From positions 62,001-126,000 of the forward strand of contig NZ_VFNX01000005.1 in assembly GCF_006715785.1 (NCBI RefSeq): a stretch of 64,000 bases of DNA, in the 5' to 3' direction. Each line of letters begins with the position of its first letter. Position 1 is the first letter of the stretch. A program made the translations under genes and the position numbers. Source of the DNA: Streptomyces puniciscabiei. Lineage in GTDB: Bacteria; Actinomycetota; Actinomycetes; Streptomycetales; Streptomycetaceae. Shown in pieces: positions 34,404-43,638 of the stretch. Below the pieces are notes generated by a model. It was not told the DNA's origin, did not search any database, and saw only the letters and a program-made list of their open reading frames with translations.

Positions 34404-34967
34404 ATGTCGCTCAAGTACGCCGTCCTGGCCGCCCTGCTGGAGGGCGAGGCCTCGGGCTACGAGCTGTCGAAGTCGTTCGACGTCTCGCTCGCGAACTTCT
34501 GGCCCGCCACCCCGCAGCAGCTCTACCGGGAGCTGGAGCGCCTCGCGCAGGACGGACTGGTCCAGGCCCGGACCGTGCAGCAGGAGCGGCGGCCGAACAA
34601 GCGGATGTTCACGCTCACCGAGGCCGGCCGGGCCGAGCTGGACGCCTTCGCCACCGAGCCGCCGAAACGGCCCACAGCCATCCGTGACGAGCTCCTCATC
34701 AAGATCCAGGCGATGGACGGCGGCGACCCGGAGGTCACCCGCGCGCTGATCGAGGAGCGCATGGGCTGGGCGCGCGGCAAGCTCGACCGCTACCGGCGGG
34801 TGCAGGCCCGCCTCCTCGACGGCCGGACCGAGGACGAGTACCTGAGCAGCGCCGACCGCGTCGGCCCGTACCTCACCCTCATGGCCGGGATCGGCTTCGA
34901 GGAGGAGAACCTGCGCTGGTGCGAGCGGGCACTCGCGGTCCTGACCCGGCGTGTGGCCCTAGGCTGA
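34404..34967 (+). CDS. PadR family regulator
   Basis: A 187-residue regulator. The PadR winged helix covers residues 1-80 (LKYAVLAALLEGEASGYELSKSF, then PQQLYRELERLAQDGLVQ and wing RRPNKRMFTLTEAG). The C-terminal vir-type helical domain (about 90-180) would dimerise. Divergent from the SnoaL-like gene; the AT-rich spacer (CAATTATTTGAATAG) probably holds both promoters and the operator. The methyltransferase start lies 4 bases after its stop, so the two are coupled. Confidence 0.87.
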   Translation: MSLKYAVLAALLEGEASGYELSKSFDVSLANFWPATPQQLYRELERLAQDGLVQARTVQQERRPNKRMFTLTEAGRAELDAFATEPPKRPTAIRDELLIKIQAMDGGDPEVTRALIEERMGWARGKLDRYRRVQARLLDGRTEDEYLSSADRVGPYLTLMAGIGFEEENLRWCERALAVLTRRVALG

Positions 34968-34971
34968 GGAG

Positions 34972-35724
34972 ATGTTCGGTCCCGAAGGCCCCAGCCTGCG
35001 TGAACTCGCCGTGCAGGCACTGTCCTCCGTCGAACGCGGTTACGACCTGCTCGCCCCGAAGTTCGATCACACGCCCTTCCGGACCCCCGACGGCGTCCTG
35101 GATTCCGTGGCGAAGGCGCTCATCCCGCTCGGCCCGTTCGAGGACGGGCTCGATCTGTGCTGCGGCACGGGCGCGGGAGCGGAGGTGCTCACCGGGCTGT
35201 GCCGCCGGAGCGTCACCGGGGTCGACTTCAGCGCCGGCATGCTCGACGTCGCCCGGCACCGGGTGCGGCCCGCCGGCGGGCCCGGGGTCGCCTGGGTGCG
35301 CGGCGACGCCCGTGCCCTGCCGTTCGCGGCCGCCTTCGATCTCGTGGTCTCCTTCGGCGCGTTCGGCCACTTCCTGCCCCGAGAACTGCCGGGGCTGTTC
35401 GGTCAGGTCCACTCGGTACTGCGGCCGGGCGGCCGGTTCGCCTTCCCGGTGCTCGCCCCGCCCCCTGCGACGCGGGCCGGGTTCTGGATGCTGCTCGGCT
35501 TCGACGCGGTGATGCGGGTGCGCAACGCCCTGTGGCGGCCGCCGTTCGTCATGTACTACCGCTCCTTCCGGCTCGGCGGCGTGCTCGGCGAGCTGGGCCG
35601 GGCCGGGTTCACCGTCGAGCTGCACCCCCTGCCCGAGTTCGGACGGCGCGGCGACGGCGGCCCACGGGCCCGGCTGGTGGTGGCACGACGGGCTCAGCCG
35701 GCCGCCGGCAGCGTGAACTCGTAG
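34972..35724 (+). CDS. Class I SAM-dependent methyltransferase
   Basis: A 250-residue methyltransferase. Motif I is LDLCCGTGAGAEVL near residue 62, followed by VTGVDFSAGMLDVAR, the acidic residue of motif II, and GDARALPF of motif III. A conserved opener, ALSSVERGYDLLAPKFDHTPF, is found in actinobacterial methyltransferases of unknown substrate. Translationally coupled to the PadR gene (AGGAG directly before ATG). The last 31 bases overlap the convergent GntR gene. Confidence 0.82.
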   Translation: MFGPEGPSLRELAVQALSSVERGYDLLAPKFDHTPFRTPDGVLDSVAKALIPLGPFEDGLDLCCGTGAGAEVLTGLCRRSVTGVDFSAGMLDVARHRVRPAGGPGVAWVRGDARALPFAAAFDLVVSFGAFGHFLPRELPGLFGQVHSVLRPGGRFAFPVLAPPPATRAGFWMLLGFDAVMRVRNALWRPPFVMYYRSFRLGGVLGELGRAGFTVELHPLPEFGRRGDGGPRARLVVARRAQPAAGSVNS

Positions 35725-36452
35725 ACCAGGGCGTCCCGTTCGGCGTCCACCACCAGGTCGGTGATCTCCAGCGGCCGGGCGTACTGGTCGTGCACCCGCC
35801 GGGTCACCCGCACCGAGGCGGCGCCGTCGACCTGGGTGATGGAATCGCGGTGGTGCAGGGACAGGCCGGCCTTGCGCATCCAGTCGTAGGCCCTCCGTAA
35901 TTGCGCGGGGGTGGTGCCGTCGGCCCGGTTCCGGTAGCGGGCCAGCTCGGCGACCTCGGCCAGTGCCACCGCCGAGAACGACGTCACGGCCGTCCGCAGC
36001 GACCGGCCGTCCGGCGTCGCCGACCGGTAGCGGTGCACCAGCGTCGGCCGGTGCGGGGCCAGACCCAGCGCCCGAGCATGCTGCTCCGGCGGCGCCTCCC
36101 AGGTCACCGTGGCCAGGTCGACCGCGGACGGGTCCGCCGACCGGGCGCCCAGCGGGAAGGCCGGTGTCCCCGGCGCCGCGACCGGCCGGGCGGGCAGCCC
36201 GGCATGGCTGCCCCGCCGGTCGGTGGAGACGGCACCGCTGCGCCGCAGCACCTCCAGGGCCTGCCGGACGGTCTCCCGGCTGACCTGGAAGTAGGCGGCC
36301 AAGTGCCGCTCGCCCGGCAGCCGTTCGCCCGGGGGGATGGTGCCGGCGCGCAGTTCGTCGAGGAGCAGTGCCGCGATCCGCCCGTACAGGGGCCGGTCGT
36401 CGCCCTGCGCGGTTTGCCGCGGTGTGGATTCGTGCGGGGTGGTGCGGGCCAT
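35694..36452 (-). CDS. GntR/UTRA family regulator
   Basis: A 252-residue regulator of the HutC subfamily. Winged helix at residues 25-85 (GTIPPGERLPGERHLAAYF, then QVSRETVRQALEVLRRSG), linker, and a UTRA effector domain ending with DQYARPLEITDLVVDAERDALVYEF. ATG 36452 follows GGAGGGCGCGGC; a longer frame to 36509 has no such site. Tail-to-tail overlap with the methyltransferase. Target genes are not obvious; the serine hydrolase upstream is in the same direction. Confidence 0.85.
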   Translation of the reverse strand: MARTTPHESTPRQTAQGDDRPLYGRIAALLLDELRAGTIPPGERLPGERHLAAYFQVSRETVRQALEVLRRSGAVSTDRRGSHAGLPARPVAAPGTPAFPLGARSADPSAVDLATVTWEAPPEQHARALGLAPHRPTLVHRYRSATPDGRSLRTAVTSFSAVALAEVAELARYRNRADGTTPAQLRRAYDWMRKAGLSLHHRDSITQVDGAASVRVTRRVHDQYARPLEITDLVVDAERDALVYEFTLPAAG

Positions 36453-36582
36453 GCCGCGCCCTCCTGTGGTGACAAGACGTAGTCGTGCGGGCTCGTTGCG
36501 CGACCACACTTAGCATTGGTCTAAACCACGAGGGAAGGGCGGTCTGCCGGTTCGGCCGAAACCCACCCGCGCGATCGTGCCG

Positions 36583-37749
36583 TCACAGAGCGCTGTACAG
36601 GGCGTCGATCAGCGCCATCTTCCGTGGGTCGTCGGCGATGCGCGGCCCCATCCGGTTCATCACGTACCCCAGCGACACGCCTGCCTCCGGGTCGGCGAGC
36701 CCGCATGAACCGCCGAAGCCGTCATGACCGAAAGCCCGCGGATTCGGGCCGTACGACCCCTGCGGACCGCTCAGCCACAGCCCGAGCCCCGCCTCGGTCT
36801 CCCGGTCGAAGCCCGCGCCCAGCACCAGATCGCGGCAGCTTCCCTGACCCTCGCGCACCCGCTCCGCCGCCTCCGGCGACAGAAGACGCCGCCCGCCGTG
36901 GCGGCCGCGCCCGGCGAAGACGCCGTACAGTGCCGCGACGGCGCGTGCGGTGCCGTGTCCGTTCGCCGCGGGGATCTCCGCCGCTCGCCACTCGTCCGTG
37001 TTCGCCTCCGCCGCGCCGACCGCCGGATTCGTCAGTGCCGCCAGCGCGGCGGGTGTCAACTGGCTGAAGACCGCCACCTGTTCACCGCGGTCGGCGGCCG
37101 GCGGATGCACCAGCTCGGCCGCCCGCCCCGCCTCCTTCGCCGGCAGTCCGACGGTGAAGTCGATCCCGAGCGGCCCGGTGACCTCCCGTTCCAGGAGGGC
37201 CCCCGGGCGCAGCCCGGAGACTCGCCGGACGACCTCGCCGACCAGGTGGCCGTACGTCAGCGCGTGGTACCCGGAGACGGTGCCCGGCTCCCACCACGGC
37301 TCGGTCGCCGCCAGCCGGGCGGTCGTCAGCTCCCAGTCGTACAGGTCCGCCAGGGAGTGCGGCTCGCGCAGCCCGGACAGCCCGGCGCGGTGCGACAGCA
37401 GATGCCGTACGAGCACCTTCTCCTTGCCGGCGGCCGCGAACTCGGGCCAGTACGCCGCCACGGGCGCGTCGAGGTCGAGCAGTCCCCGGTCGGCGAGCAG
37501 ATGGGCGCACAGTGCCACCGGACCCTTGGTGGTCGACCACACGTTCACCAGCGTGTCCCGCTCCCACGCCCGGGTGGCCCTCGCGTCCGCCCAGCCGCCC
37601 CAGAGGTCCACCACCGTGGTGCCGTCGACGGTCACGGCGACGGCGGCGCCCAGTTCGCCCCGCTCCCGGAAGTTGGCCTCGAAGGCCTCCCGCACCGCTG
37701 TGAAGCGCGCGTCGCAGTGGCCGTGGACCTGTGTCTTGTGCGCGGACAT
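36583..37749 (-). CDS. Serine hydrolase (class C beta-lactamase/esterase fold)
   Basis: A 388-residue cytoplasmic enzyme of the beta-lactamase-related esterase group (EstB-like). The nucleophile is in VWSTTKGPVA (SxxK) near residue 72, the second motif is YHALTYGH, and the third region is FGHDGFGGS, where HDG replaces KTG. No signal peptide, so carboxylesterase or amidase activity is more likely than penicillin cleavage. GGAGG precedes the ATG. The acetyl esterase gene lies upstream in the same direction, 108 bases away. Confidence 0.85.
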   Translation of the reverse strand: MSAHKTQVHGHCDARFTAVREAFEANFRERGELGAAVAVTVDGTTVVDLWGGWADARATRAWERDTLVNVWSTTKGPVALCAHLLADRGLLDLDAPVAAYWPEFAAAGKEKVLVRHLLSHRAGLSGLREPHSLADLYDWELTTARLAATEPWWEPGTVSGYHALTYGHLVGEVVRRVSGLRPGALLEREVTGPLGIDFTVGLPAKEAGRAAELVHPPAADRGEQVAVFSQLTPAALAALTNPAVGAAEANTDEWRAAEIPAANGHGTARAVAALYGVFAGRGRHGGRRLLSPEAAERVREGQGSCRDLVLGAGFDRETEAGLGLWLSGPQGSYGPNPRAFGHDGFGGSCGLADPEAGVSLGYVMNRMGPRIADDPRKMALIDALYSAL

Positions 37750-37857
37750 GGGACCTCCGTCGTCGCCGGAAACCCGGGTCGCGGCGCTGCGGCCCGGGTG
37801 CCCCGAACGTACCGACTGGTCGGACTGGAGGGAAGACCCTCACACAGGCCCGCCGCC

Positions 37858-38826
37858 TCAGGCGTACGACCGCAGCCAGCGGAGCTTCTCCGCCTCGTGG
37901 AAGGGACCGCCGCCCTCGTGGTCGTTGAAGTCGTAGACCTCGATCGCCTTGTCCTCGTGCGCCCAGGCGTTGAACGCGGCGAACACCGTCGACGGCGGGC
38001 AGGTCTGGTCCTCCAGCGCCGCCGAGAAGAGGGCCGGCGCCCGGCCGCGGGCCGCGAAGTGCACGCCGTCGAAGTAGGACAGCGTGCGCTGCACCTCCGC
38101 CGAGCGGCCGCGGTGCGTCTTGAGGAACAGGCCGATCTCGCGGTAGGGATGCCGGTCGGTCAGCGTCGCCGCGCGCGGGAAGTCGCACAGGAACGGCACG
38201 TCCGGCGCCACCGCGACCAGGTCGGGGACCAGACCGCCGACGGCCAGGGTGATGCCGCCGCCCTGGCTGGCGCCGAGCGCCACGGTCCGCGACGCGTCGG
38301 CCAGCGGGTGCGAGCGGGCCGCCTCGACGGCGCGCACGGCGTCCGTGTACACCCGGCGGTAGTAGTAGTTCTCGGGTGCGTCTATGCCCCGCGTCATGAA
38401 CCCGGGATAGGCCGGGGCCGCGCCGACCGGGTCCGCAGTGCCGCCCCCGGCGCCCCAGGCGCTGCCCTGGCCGCGGGTGTCCATCAGGAAGTGGGCCCGG
38501 CCCGTCGAGGCCCACAGCAGGCTCTCGTGCGGCAGCCCGCGCCCGCCGCCGTAGCCGAGGAACTCCACGACCAGGGGCAGCGGTTCGGTGGTTCCGGCCG
38601 GCAGCCGGAGCCAGCCCTTGACCGGGTGGCCGCCGAACCCCGCGAACGTGACGTCGTACACCTGGACCGTCGACAGTCCGGTGTCCACCGGCTCGAAGCG
38701 GGCGTCCAGCTCGTGCTCGCGCGCCTCCTCGAGGGTCTTGTCCCAGAAGGCGTCGAAGTCCTCGGGCTCGGTGGACTCGCTGCGGTGCTCCCGGAGTTCG
38801 TCCAGGGGCAGGTCGAACAGGGCCAT
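37858..38826 (-). CDS. Acetylxylan esterase / cephalosporin-C deacetylase family
   Basis: A 322-residue alpha/beta hydrolase of carbohydrate esterase family 7. Features: ALFDLPLDELREHR opening, the Arg-Gly-Gln of DTRGQGSAWG, catalytic Ser in ALGASQGGGITLA near residue 185, Asp in LEDQTCPPSTVFAAFN and His in NDHEGGGPF. These enzymes remove acetyl groups from xylo-oligosaccharides and similar compounds in the cytoplasm. ATG 38826 was chosen for its AGGTGG site; the ATG two codons earlier is possible. Confidence 0.9.
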   Translation of the reverse strand: MALFDLPLDELREHRSESTEPEDFDAFWDKTLEEAREHELDARFEPVDTGLSTVQVYDVTFAGFGGHPVKGWLRLPAGTTEPLPLVVEFLGYGGGRGLPHESLLWASTGRAHFLMDTRGQGSAWGAGGGTADPVGAAPAYPGFMTRGIDAPENYYYRRVYTDAVRAVEAARSHPLADASRTVALGASQGGGITLAVGGLVPDLVAVAPDVPFLCDFPRAATLTDRHPYREIGLFLKTHRGRSAEVQRTLSYFDGVHFAARGRAPALFSAALEDQTCPPSTVFAAFNAWAHEDKAIEVYDFNDHEGGGPFHEAEKLRWLRSYA

Positions 38827-38933
38827 GTGCAACCACCTTTGCGAAGGGAGACTGCGTCAGCTCACCGTACGGTGGGTGCCCGAGGGCTGACCAGTAAGCG
38901 TTTGCTCCCTCGTGGCGGCCGCGCATCCGCCGC

Positions 38934-39518
38934 TCACGCCCGCGGCTGGGTCCACCTCGGTCCCGTCCGCGCCCACTCCCGCTCCCACTCCGCCAGCCGG
39001 TGGCGCAGCGCGATCCGGCGCTCGACGGCGTGTCCGAGGAGCACGAGGGCCGCCGAACCGCCCGCTGCGACCAGGCCGACGGTCACCGTGTGCTGCCAGA
39101 CCGCCGCGTCGCCCGGCGGCGGCGCGACACTGCGGCCCCGGGCGTCGAACCACACCGAGACGGTGTCACCGGTACGCGTCCCCGCGGGTACCCGGGCCCA
39201 GGCCGTACGGACTCCCCTGCCCGGCTCGGTCCAGCGGACCTGGGCGCGGTACGCGTACGCGCGGTCGCTCTGCTCGGACGACGGCCGCTCGGGCGGGTCG
39301 CCGATCACCCGGGCGCGCACCTGGTGGCGCTCGGCCCGCTGGGTGGCCGCGAGGCTCCGGGCCGTGTCATGCGCGCGCAGGCCCGCGGCGACGCCCACCA
39401 GCGGTGTGACGACGAACAGCAGGACGGCGACGATGAGCACCGTCCACGCCTCCACGACATCCGAGCGGCGCCGCAGCGGATTGCGCCGCCAGCGCCAGCC
39501 ACGCACCCCGGTACGCAT
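38934..39518 (-). CDS. Rv1733c-like two-helix membrane protein
   Basis: A 194-residue protein with the layout of the Rv1733c family: a basic start RGWRWRRNPLRRRSDVVEAW, membrane helix near residues 25-50, an extracellular domain of about 85 residues (with the string RVPAGTRTGDTVSVWFDARG), a second helix near 150-170 and a charged cytoplasmic tail. GAGGAGG precedes the ATG. Function unknown; in mycobacteria the namesake belongs to the dormancy response, which may not apply here. Confidence 0.82.
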   Translation of the reverse strand: MRTGVRGWRWRRNPLRRRSDVVEAWTVLIVAVLLFVVTPLVGVAAGLRAHDTARSLAATQRAERHQVRARVIGDPPERPSSEQSDRAYAYRAQVRWTEPGRGVRTAWARVPAGTRTGDTVSVWFDARGRSVAPPPGDAAVWQHTVTVGLVAAGGSAALVLLGHAVERRIALRHRLAEWEREWARTGPRWTQPRA

Positions 39519-39733
39519 GTCCACCTCCTCGCACCGTCGGAGCCGGAGAGCCGACGAGTCGGTCTGGTACGGCGCTTCACCCCCGCCGCTCGCGCACACG
39601 AGCGCCCACACCCGTCTCGTACCCCGTACGGAGCACCTCGCTCACGCCGCGAAGCGTAAGTTCGAGCCCACCTGGAGCACGGAACGCGCCACGCGCCCCA
39701 CGGCCGCTCGGACGACCCCGGCGTGCGACCCGG

Positions 39734-40621
39734 TCAGCCGAAGCGCTCGATCCGGATCCGGTCGGCCGGCTGGCCCGCCGCGACGAGGAGCCGGGACGCG
39801 TGCTCGGCGAACCCGTTGGATCCGCACACATAGGCTTCCCACCCACCGGGAGGCTGCTCGGCCAGGAGCGGCGCCACATGTGCGGCGCTCATACGTCCCA
39901 CTGGCACACCCTGTGGGGCGCTGCGCGTGAAGACGGGCGTCGTCTCCGCGCCGAGCTCGGCCGCGTAGATCAGCTCCTCGGGGCTGCGCGCGGACACCAG
40001 CATGCGCAGAGGCACGGTGAGCGAGCGCCTGCGGTGGTGCCGCACCATCGACATCAGCGGGACGATCCCGGAGCCGGCGCCGATCAGCAGCGCGGGCCGG
40101 TCGCCCGGCCAGGCGAAGAAGCCGCTCAGCGGCCCGCGCACCTCGACCGTGTCGCCGGGGCGGGCGACCGTGTGGAACCAGCCGGAGACCTCGCCGTCCG
40201 GCACCTGGTCCAGGGTCAGTTCGATGTGCCCGGAGTCGTCCGGGGCCGACGCGATCGAGTAGTGCCGCTGGGCCACGTAACCGTCCTGCGCGGTGAGGCG
40301 CACCATCAGATGCTGGCCGGGCAGGTGCCCCGCCCAGCCCGGCACCGCAAGCCGGAAGCTGGCCGCACGCGCCGTCTCCCGCCGGATCCCCACCACCGTG
40401 GCGCTCTGCCACACCGCCGCGACCTGCTCACTCACGGCGATCCGCCCGGGCACGGCGAAACGCGTGGCGGGAACGGCGGGCCCGGAGGCCGGGGCGGGGG
40501 CGTCCGGCGTCAGGGCCGTGCGGGGAGTACCCGCGTCCGGTGTGCGGGCGGCCGGGGCCTGGGGCGCGGACGGAGCCTCCGGTTCCGGGTGGACGGCGTG
40601 GGTGCCTGGGTTCTTCGTCAT
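39734..40621 (-). CDS. Ferredoxin-NADP reductase-like flavoprotein
   Basis: A 295-residue oxidoreductase. After an Ala/Pro-rich leader of about 65 residues comes the FAD-binding barrel with RHYSIASAPDD (RxYS motif) and the nucleotide domain with LIGAGSGIVPLMSMV and YVCGSNGFAEHASRLL. There is no 2Fe-2S domain. Its start is 4 bases from the stop of the YedY-like molybdoenzyme, so the pair is likely one redox system in which this protein passes electrons from NAD(P)H. Confidence 0.87.
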   Translation of the reverse strand: MTKNPGTHAVHPEPEAPSAPQAPAARTPDAGTPRTALTPDAPAPASGPAVPATRFAVPGRIAVSEQVAAVWQSATVVGIRRETARAASFRLAVPGWAGHLPGQHLMVRLTAQDGYVAQRHYSIASAPDDSGHIELTLDQVPDGEVSGWFHTVARPGDTVEVRGPLSGFFAWPGDRPALLIGAGSGIVPLMSMVRHHRRRSLTVPLRMLVSARSPEELIYAAELGAETTPVFTRSAPQGVPVGRMSAAHVAPLLAEQPPGGWEAYVCGSNGFAEHASRLLVAAGQPADRIRIERFG

Positions 40622-40625
40622 CCTG

Positions 40626-41231
<606 letters not shown>

Positions 41232-41410
41232 CCTTCAACCGTACGTGGTCGGTCCGGGTGCTCCGTCCCTGGTCACCGCCTCTCAGGCCCGGATGATTGC
41301 GGCCGTATGAACTCTTTCGGGCCAGGGGAATAGCTCTGCGGCGCTTCTCCTTTGCGCTCGATGCCGACACCGGTAGACCGGTGACAGCGCGAGAGAAGCG
41401 AGGAACGAGC

Positions 41411-42334
41411 ATGCCCAAGGCGTATGTCTACACACGGCACGGAGGACCGGAGACCGAGGCGCTGATCGACCTGGACCGTCCCAGCCCGGGCCCCGGCGAG
41501 ATCCTGATCGCGGTCCGCGCGGCAGGCGTCAACCCCGTCGACTGGAAGCTGCGTGACGGCTTCCGCCGCCCCGGCGAGGGCGAGCGTGTCTTTCCGGTGG
41601 TCTTCGGCAGCGAGGCCGCCGGCGTCGTCGAGGAGGTCGGCCCGGGAGTCACCGGCTTCGCCGCCGGCGATGAGGTGTTCGGCAGCGCCGCGCACGGCGG
41701 ATTCGCCGAGTACGCCCTGCTCACCGCCGACTCGACCGTCCACAAGCCCGCCGCGCTGTCCTTCCGCGACGCCGCCACCCTCCCGGTCGCCGCCGCCACC
41801 GCCTACGACGGCGTCCGCCAGCTGAGCCTGCCCGGTGGCTCGACCCTGCTGGTGACGGGCGCGGGCGGCGGCGTCGGCAGCGCTGCCGTGCAGATCGCCC
41901 GCGCTTTCGGGCTGCGGGTCGTGGGCGTGGCGAGCGAGGGCAAGAGGGAGTTCGTCCAGTCGCTGGGCGCGGTGCACGTGGCCTCCGGCCCCGATCTGGC
42001 CGAGCGGGTGCGGGCCGCCGCGCCGGACGGGATCGACGGGGTGTACGACCTGGTGGGCGGACCGGTGCTCGGCGCGGTCGCCGAGCTGCTGAAGGACCGG
42101 AGCAAGCTGGTCACCGCGGGCTCCCCGCAGGAGGCCGTGACCGCGCTCGGCGGCGCCCCCGTGAAGCGGGTCCGCACCGCCGCCGTCTTCGAGGCGGTGG
42201 CCGACCTCGCCGTACGCGGCGCCCTGAAGCCGCACATCACCCGCGTCTTCCCGCTGGAGCAGGCCGGCCAGGCGCTGCGCACCGTGGAGGACGGGCACGC
42301 CCTCGGCAAGATCGTGATCGAGGTGGCCGCGTGA
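41411..42334 (+). CDS. Zinc-free quinone oxidoreductase (MDR superfamily)
   Basis: A 307-residue NADPH-dependent reductase. The catalytic domain carries AAGVNPVDWKLRDG and FPVVFGSEAAGVVEEVG; the Rossmann fold has LLVTGAGGGVGSAAVQIARAFG. The zinc-binding cysteines of alcohol dehydrogenases are absent, as in quinone reductases. Start ATG 41411 follows GCGAGGAAC. Its stop overlaps the start of the GNAT gene. Probably detoxifies quinones or enones. Confidence 0.9.
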   Translation: MPKAYVYTRHGGPETEALIDLDRPSPGPGEILIAVRAAGVNPVDWKLRDGFRRPGEGERVFPVVFGSEAAGVVEEVGPGVTGFAAGDEVFGSAAHGGFAEYALLTADSTVHKPAALSFRDAATLPVAAATAYDGVRQLSLPGGSTLLVTGAGGGVGSAAVQIARAFGLRVVGVASEGKREFVQSLGAVHVASGPDLAERVRAAAPDGIDGVYDLVGGPVLGAVAELLKDRSKLVTAGSPQEAVTALGGAPVKRVRTAAVFEAVADLAVRGALKPHITRVFPLEQAGQALRTVEDGHALGKIVIEVAA

Positions 42335-43092
42335 GCCTCATAGCCGGAGCGGGTGTCGGCGACGGGACCGCCGCCGACACCCCGCACGTCCTCGACAACC
42401 CCGCTCTCACCTCCCTGGCCGGCCCGCACGCGCACTTCGCCGAGCGCCGCGGCCGTGTGCTGCGCTACCCCGTCGACGTCTCGCCCTGGCTGGCGCTGCC
42501 CGACGAACCTCACGCACGGGACTGGGCGGACCTGGCGGCGCTGGCCGGTCCCGGTGCGGAGATCCCGCTGGCGGGGTACTGCGGTGAGGTGCCGGACGGC
42601 TGGGAGATCACCTTCCGGATCGACGGGGTGCAGTTCGTGGACGACGGTCTCGCCGCCGCGCCGGACGCGGAGGCGGTCCGCCTCGGCCCGGCGGACGTGC
42701 CCGAGATGCTCGACCTCGTGGCCCGCACCCGGCCCGGACCGTTCCTGCCGCGCACTGTCGAACTCGGCACCTACCTCGGCATCCGCCGGGACGGCGCGCT
42801 GATCGCCATGGCGGGGGAGCGGCTGCATCCGCCGGGCTGGACCGAGATCAGCGCGGTCTGCACCGATCCCGCGTTCCGCGGCGAGGGCCTCGCCACGCGG
42901 CTGATCCTCGCGGTCGCGCACGGCATACGGGAGCGCGGCGAGACGCCGTTCCTGCACACGAGCGCCGAGAACACGGGCGCGATCCGGCTGTACGAGTCCC
43001 TCGGCTTCCGGCTGCGCCGCCGTACGGCGTTCCTCGCGGCCCGCGCCCCGGAGCGGCCGGCCGACGCGCGGGCCGTGGTGCCGGTGGCATGA
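42331..43092 (+). CDS. GNAT family N-acetyltransferase
   Basis: A 253-residue protein starting at GTG 42331 (overlapping the previous stop). The N-terminal half resembles the FR47-type extension; the C-terminal acetyl-CoA domain shows FRGEGLATRLILAVAHGIRERGE, the R/Q-x-x-G-x-G/A pyrophosphate loop, followed by FLHTSAENTGAIRLYESLGF. Substrate unknown; an amine of small size is usual. Coupled to the quinone reductase but probably unrelated in function. Confidence 0.87.
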   Translation: MSLIAGAGVGDGTAADTPHVLDNPALTSLAGPHAHFAERRGRVLRYPVDVSPWLALPDEPHARDWADLAALAGPGAEIPLAGYCGEVPDGWEITFRIDGVQFVDDGLAAAPDAEAVRLGPADVPEMLDLVARTRPGPFLPRTVELGTYLGIRRDGALIAMAGERLHPPGWTEISAVCTDPAFRGEGLATRLILAVAHGIRERGETPFLHTSAENTGAIRLYESLGFRLRRRTAFLAARAPERPADARAVVPVA

Positions 43093-43114
43093 GCGGCGTC
43101 GGACGATCGGGGGG

Positions 43115-43555
43115 TCAGTCGGCCCCGGTCTCGCCCGGACCCGCGTTGTACCGCTCCAGGTAGGCCGCGAAGCGCACCAGGTCCTCCTCCGGCCAGTCCG
43201 CGAGCCGTTCGCGGAACGCGGCCCGGCGGCTGCGGGTGACCTGGGCGAGGATCTCCCGGCCGGCCTCCGTCAGGTGCAGCACCTGGACCCGGTGGTCCTC
43301 CGGGTCCAGGCGGCGCTCGATCAGCCCCGCCCGCTCCAGCGCGGCCACCTGGCGGCTGACGGTGGACTTGTCCAGCGCGTAGTGCGCCGCCAGGTCGGTC
43401 GCGCGGCAGCCGTCACGCTCCTCCAGATGGCCGAGCAGGGTGTACGACACCAGGGACAGCTCGGGATGCATCCGGCCCGCCGAGGCGCGGGCCCGGCGGG
43501 CGAAGATGGTCATCTCGCGCTGGATCGCCTCGACGGCCGACTCCGCTGCGCTCAC
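43115..43555 (-). CDS. MarR family regulator
   Basis: A 146-residue repressor with winged helix at residues 48-105 (LAAHYALDKSTVSRQVAALERAGLIERR and wing DPEDHRVQVLHLTEAG). GTG 43555 follows GGAGGTATTCCC. It is divergent from a membrane protein gene, with two operator-like repeats in the 83-base spacer, so it most likely represses itself and that gene. The inducer may be a drug or phenolic compound exported by the partner. Confidence 0.9.
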   Translation of the reverse strand: MSAAESAVEAIQREMTIFARRARASAGRMHPELSLVSYTLLGHLEERDGCRATDLAAHYALDKSTVSRQVAALERAGLIERRLDPEDHRVQVLHLTEAGREILAQVTRSRRAAFRERLADWPEEDLVRFAAYLERYNAGPGETGAD

Positions 43556-43578
43556 GGGAATACCTCCTTCGGCGTTCT

Positions 43579-43595
43579 AGTTGTATAGTACAACT
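43579..43595. promoter_or_regulatory. MarR operator A (AGTTGTATAGTACAACT)
   Basis: A perfect palindrome, AGTTGTA-TAG-TACAACT, between the divergent MarR and membrane protein genes. It is AT-rich in a very G+C-rich setting and is spaced about two and a half helical turns from the related site at 43605. Confidence 0.8.
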
Positions 43596-43604
43596 TGAAG
43601 TGAA

Positions 43605-43621
43605 AGTTGTATAAGCCAACC
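43605..43621. promoter_or_regulatory. MarR operator B (AGTTGTATAAGCCAACC)
   Basis: The left half repeats operator A exactly (AGTTGTATA); the right half is degenerate (GCCAACC). The offset from operator A is 26 bases. It lies just before the ribosome site (GGAGG) of the membrane protein gene. Confidence 0.6.
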
Positions 43622-43638
43622 TTTGGAGGTCGTGCGCG

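Noticed and set aside
39655..39680. tRNA T-loop-like string AGTTCGAGCCC
   Set aside because: No flanking 5-bp T stem, acceptor stem or anticodon arm can be built around it.
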